The notes under the pieces were generated by a model, which saw nothing but the letters and a program-made list of their open reading frames with translations, was not told the DNA's origin and searched no databases. Both the position numbers and the translations under genes were made by a program. Shown piece after piece: positions 13,771 to 14,342 of a stretch of 14,342 nt of DNA; the stretch's first letter is position 1; each line of letters opens with the position of its first letter. Origin of the DNA: Bacillus sp. ISL-7 (GTDB lineage Bacteria > Bacillota > Bacilli > Bacillales_B > DSM-18226); NCBI RefSeq assembly GCF_018613065.1, contig NZ_JAGGQW010000058.1, positions 1 to 14,342 on the forward strand. The letters are read 5' to 3'.

Positions 13771-14160
13771 ATGGAAGTTTTACGAAAAATAAAAGAGCAA
13801 TCCGAAGACAGTGTGAAATATGCACAGCAACATTTAGCAAATGAAAGAACTTACCTAGCATGGATTAGAACAGCCGTCTCTATTACTGGGGTTGGCTTTT
13901 TGACTACTTCGTTGCATTTTACCATTAAAATAAGCGCGAATCATTTAATTAATATTTTGGCTATTTTTCTGGGTATATTTGCATGTATTGTTGGGATTAT
14001 AACTGGTGTGATGTCAACCATTCAATATTCAAGGAAAAGAAAAGAAATTCAAGAAGGTATTTTTATTCCTTCTAGTCACTCTATTACATTTGTATCTATC
14101 CTCTTTTCTTTCTTAATTTTTATTATTTTTATGTATCTTTCTTTCTTACTATTTATGTAG
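13771..14160 (+). CDS. DUF202 (YidH-type) membrane protein
   Basis: This 129-residue protein has the DUF202 hallmark LANERTYLAWIRTAVSITGVG (residues 22-42), where the charged motif enters the first membrane helix. Two further hydrophobic segments lie at about 58-80 and 104-127, giving three helices, as in E. coli YidH-like proteins. The family's function is unknown; in yeast the same domain is in the Vtc polyphosphate proteins, which is no evidence for a role here. ATG 13771 follows AAAAAGGGGA (13751-13760) with a somewhat long gap. It stands alone: the sulfatase remnant is upstream and a repeat downstream. Confidence 0.85.
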   Translation: MEVLRKIKEQSEDSVKYAQQHLANERTYLAWIRTAVSITGVGFLTTSLHFTIKISANHLINILAIFLGIFACIVGIITGVMSTIQYSRKRKEIQEGIFIPSSHSITFVSILFSFLIFIIFMYLSFLLFM

Positions 14161-14284
14161 TCTTTTATTTATCAGTTTATTCCTCGGACCATTATGTTTT
14201 TAACACAAAAACACAGCATCAGCAGTGTTAGTTTAAGTCGAGGATTTTAAATAGAAAAATGCCCTGGTGAGTATAATGAACTAT
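14161..14284. other. Gap after the DUF202 gene, no gene seen
   Basis: TCCTCG (about 14180-14185) and CGAGGA (about 14239-14244) could close a large stem around AACAC/GTGTT, perhaps a weak terminator for the DUF202 gene. A TATAAT (14272-14277) lies just before the hairpin at 14285, but I find no matching -35. Confidence 0.25.
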
Positions 14285-14330
14285 AACCCGAATATTGGAC
14301 ACTAATTAAAAAGTGCCCCTTATTCGGGTT
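14285..14330. repeat. Hairpin resembling the left IS3 end; possible second IS element
   Basis: AACCCGAATA (14285-14294) pairs perfectly with TATTCGGGTT (14321-14330), with further pairing GG/CC and CACT/AGTG inside and TTTTT after it. Base by base it aligns with the minus-strand sequence from 521 leftwards: ACCCGATA, then GACACT, A-run, GCCC, TATCGGGT, then CTTTTATGT against TTTTCTATGT. It may be the start of a related insertion sequence reading rightwards out of the window, or simply a terminator. Confidence 0.45.
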
Positions 14331-14342
14331 TTTCTATGTCCT

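Overview
The window looks like an accessory stretch of a low-GC Gram-positive chromosome in the Bacillaceae (Bacillus, Neobacillus or Peribacillus-like). The reasons are strong AGGAGG-type ribosome binding sites, TTG and other non-ATG starts, sigma-A promoters, cre-like (CcpA) and Pho-box-like sites, and B. subtilis-type families such as YkvS/DUF2187, TatAd/TatCd-like proteins and GPH sugar transporters. I saw no tRNA, rRNA, CRISPR array or replication origin. All family assignments come from motifs read by eye.

Layout. (1) 1-521: the promoter end and orfA of an IS3-family element that runs off the left edge, with a correctly phased A6G frameshift site. A related hairpin at 14285-14330 may be the start of a second, outward-facing element. 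(2) 582-2699 (-): a 705-residue protein of about 32 SHAEG repeats ending in an autoproteolytic peptidase-G2 domain. (3) 3000-3927 (+): a GNAT acetyltransferase and a small DUF2187 protein. (4) 3928-5026: about 1.1 kb with no gene longer than 60 codons. It holds a CcpA-type promoter followed about 190 nt later by a strong terminator (candidate small RNA), a long hairpin, a 56-residue membrane protein gene (4516-4686, -), and a possible phage terminase remnant.

(5) 5027-7598: a phosphate-starvation export module. A PhoX-type phosphatase with a twin-arginine signal is transcribed towards a tatA-tatC pair on the other strand. The tatA promoter carries a clear three-repeat Pho box, the phoX upstream region a weaker one, and an intrinsic terminator sits between tatA and tatC. 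(6) 7599-8129: a gene-free stretch with a two-copy 52-bp repeat and two hairpins.

(7) 8130-13638: a sulfated-carbohydrate locus. An AraC-type regulator (-) diverges from an operon (+) encoding a GPH sugar:cation symporter, a formylglycine-generating enzyme (FGE) and a Cys-type sulfatase, followed by a frameshifted remnant of a probable glycoside hydrolase. The sulfatase has the C-x-P-S-R motif that FGE modifies, so the two genes belong together functionally. Between regulator and operon lies a 20-bp-spaced direct repeat of TGTACATG just upstream of a TATAAT box (probable AraC operator), a cre-like site, and a hairpin in the long 5' leader. The regulator's evident N-terminus has no normal start codon. 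(8) 13771-14160: a DUF202 membrane protein.

The most noteworthy points are the PhoX/Tat module with its Pho-box evidence, the AraC/FGE/sulfatase locus with its visible operator, the regulator's missing start codon behind a ribosome-site hairpin, and the candidate CcpA-controlled small RNA. I found no wholly new system.
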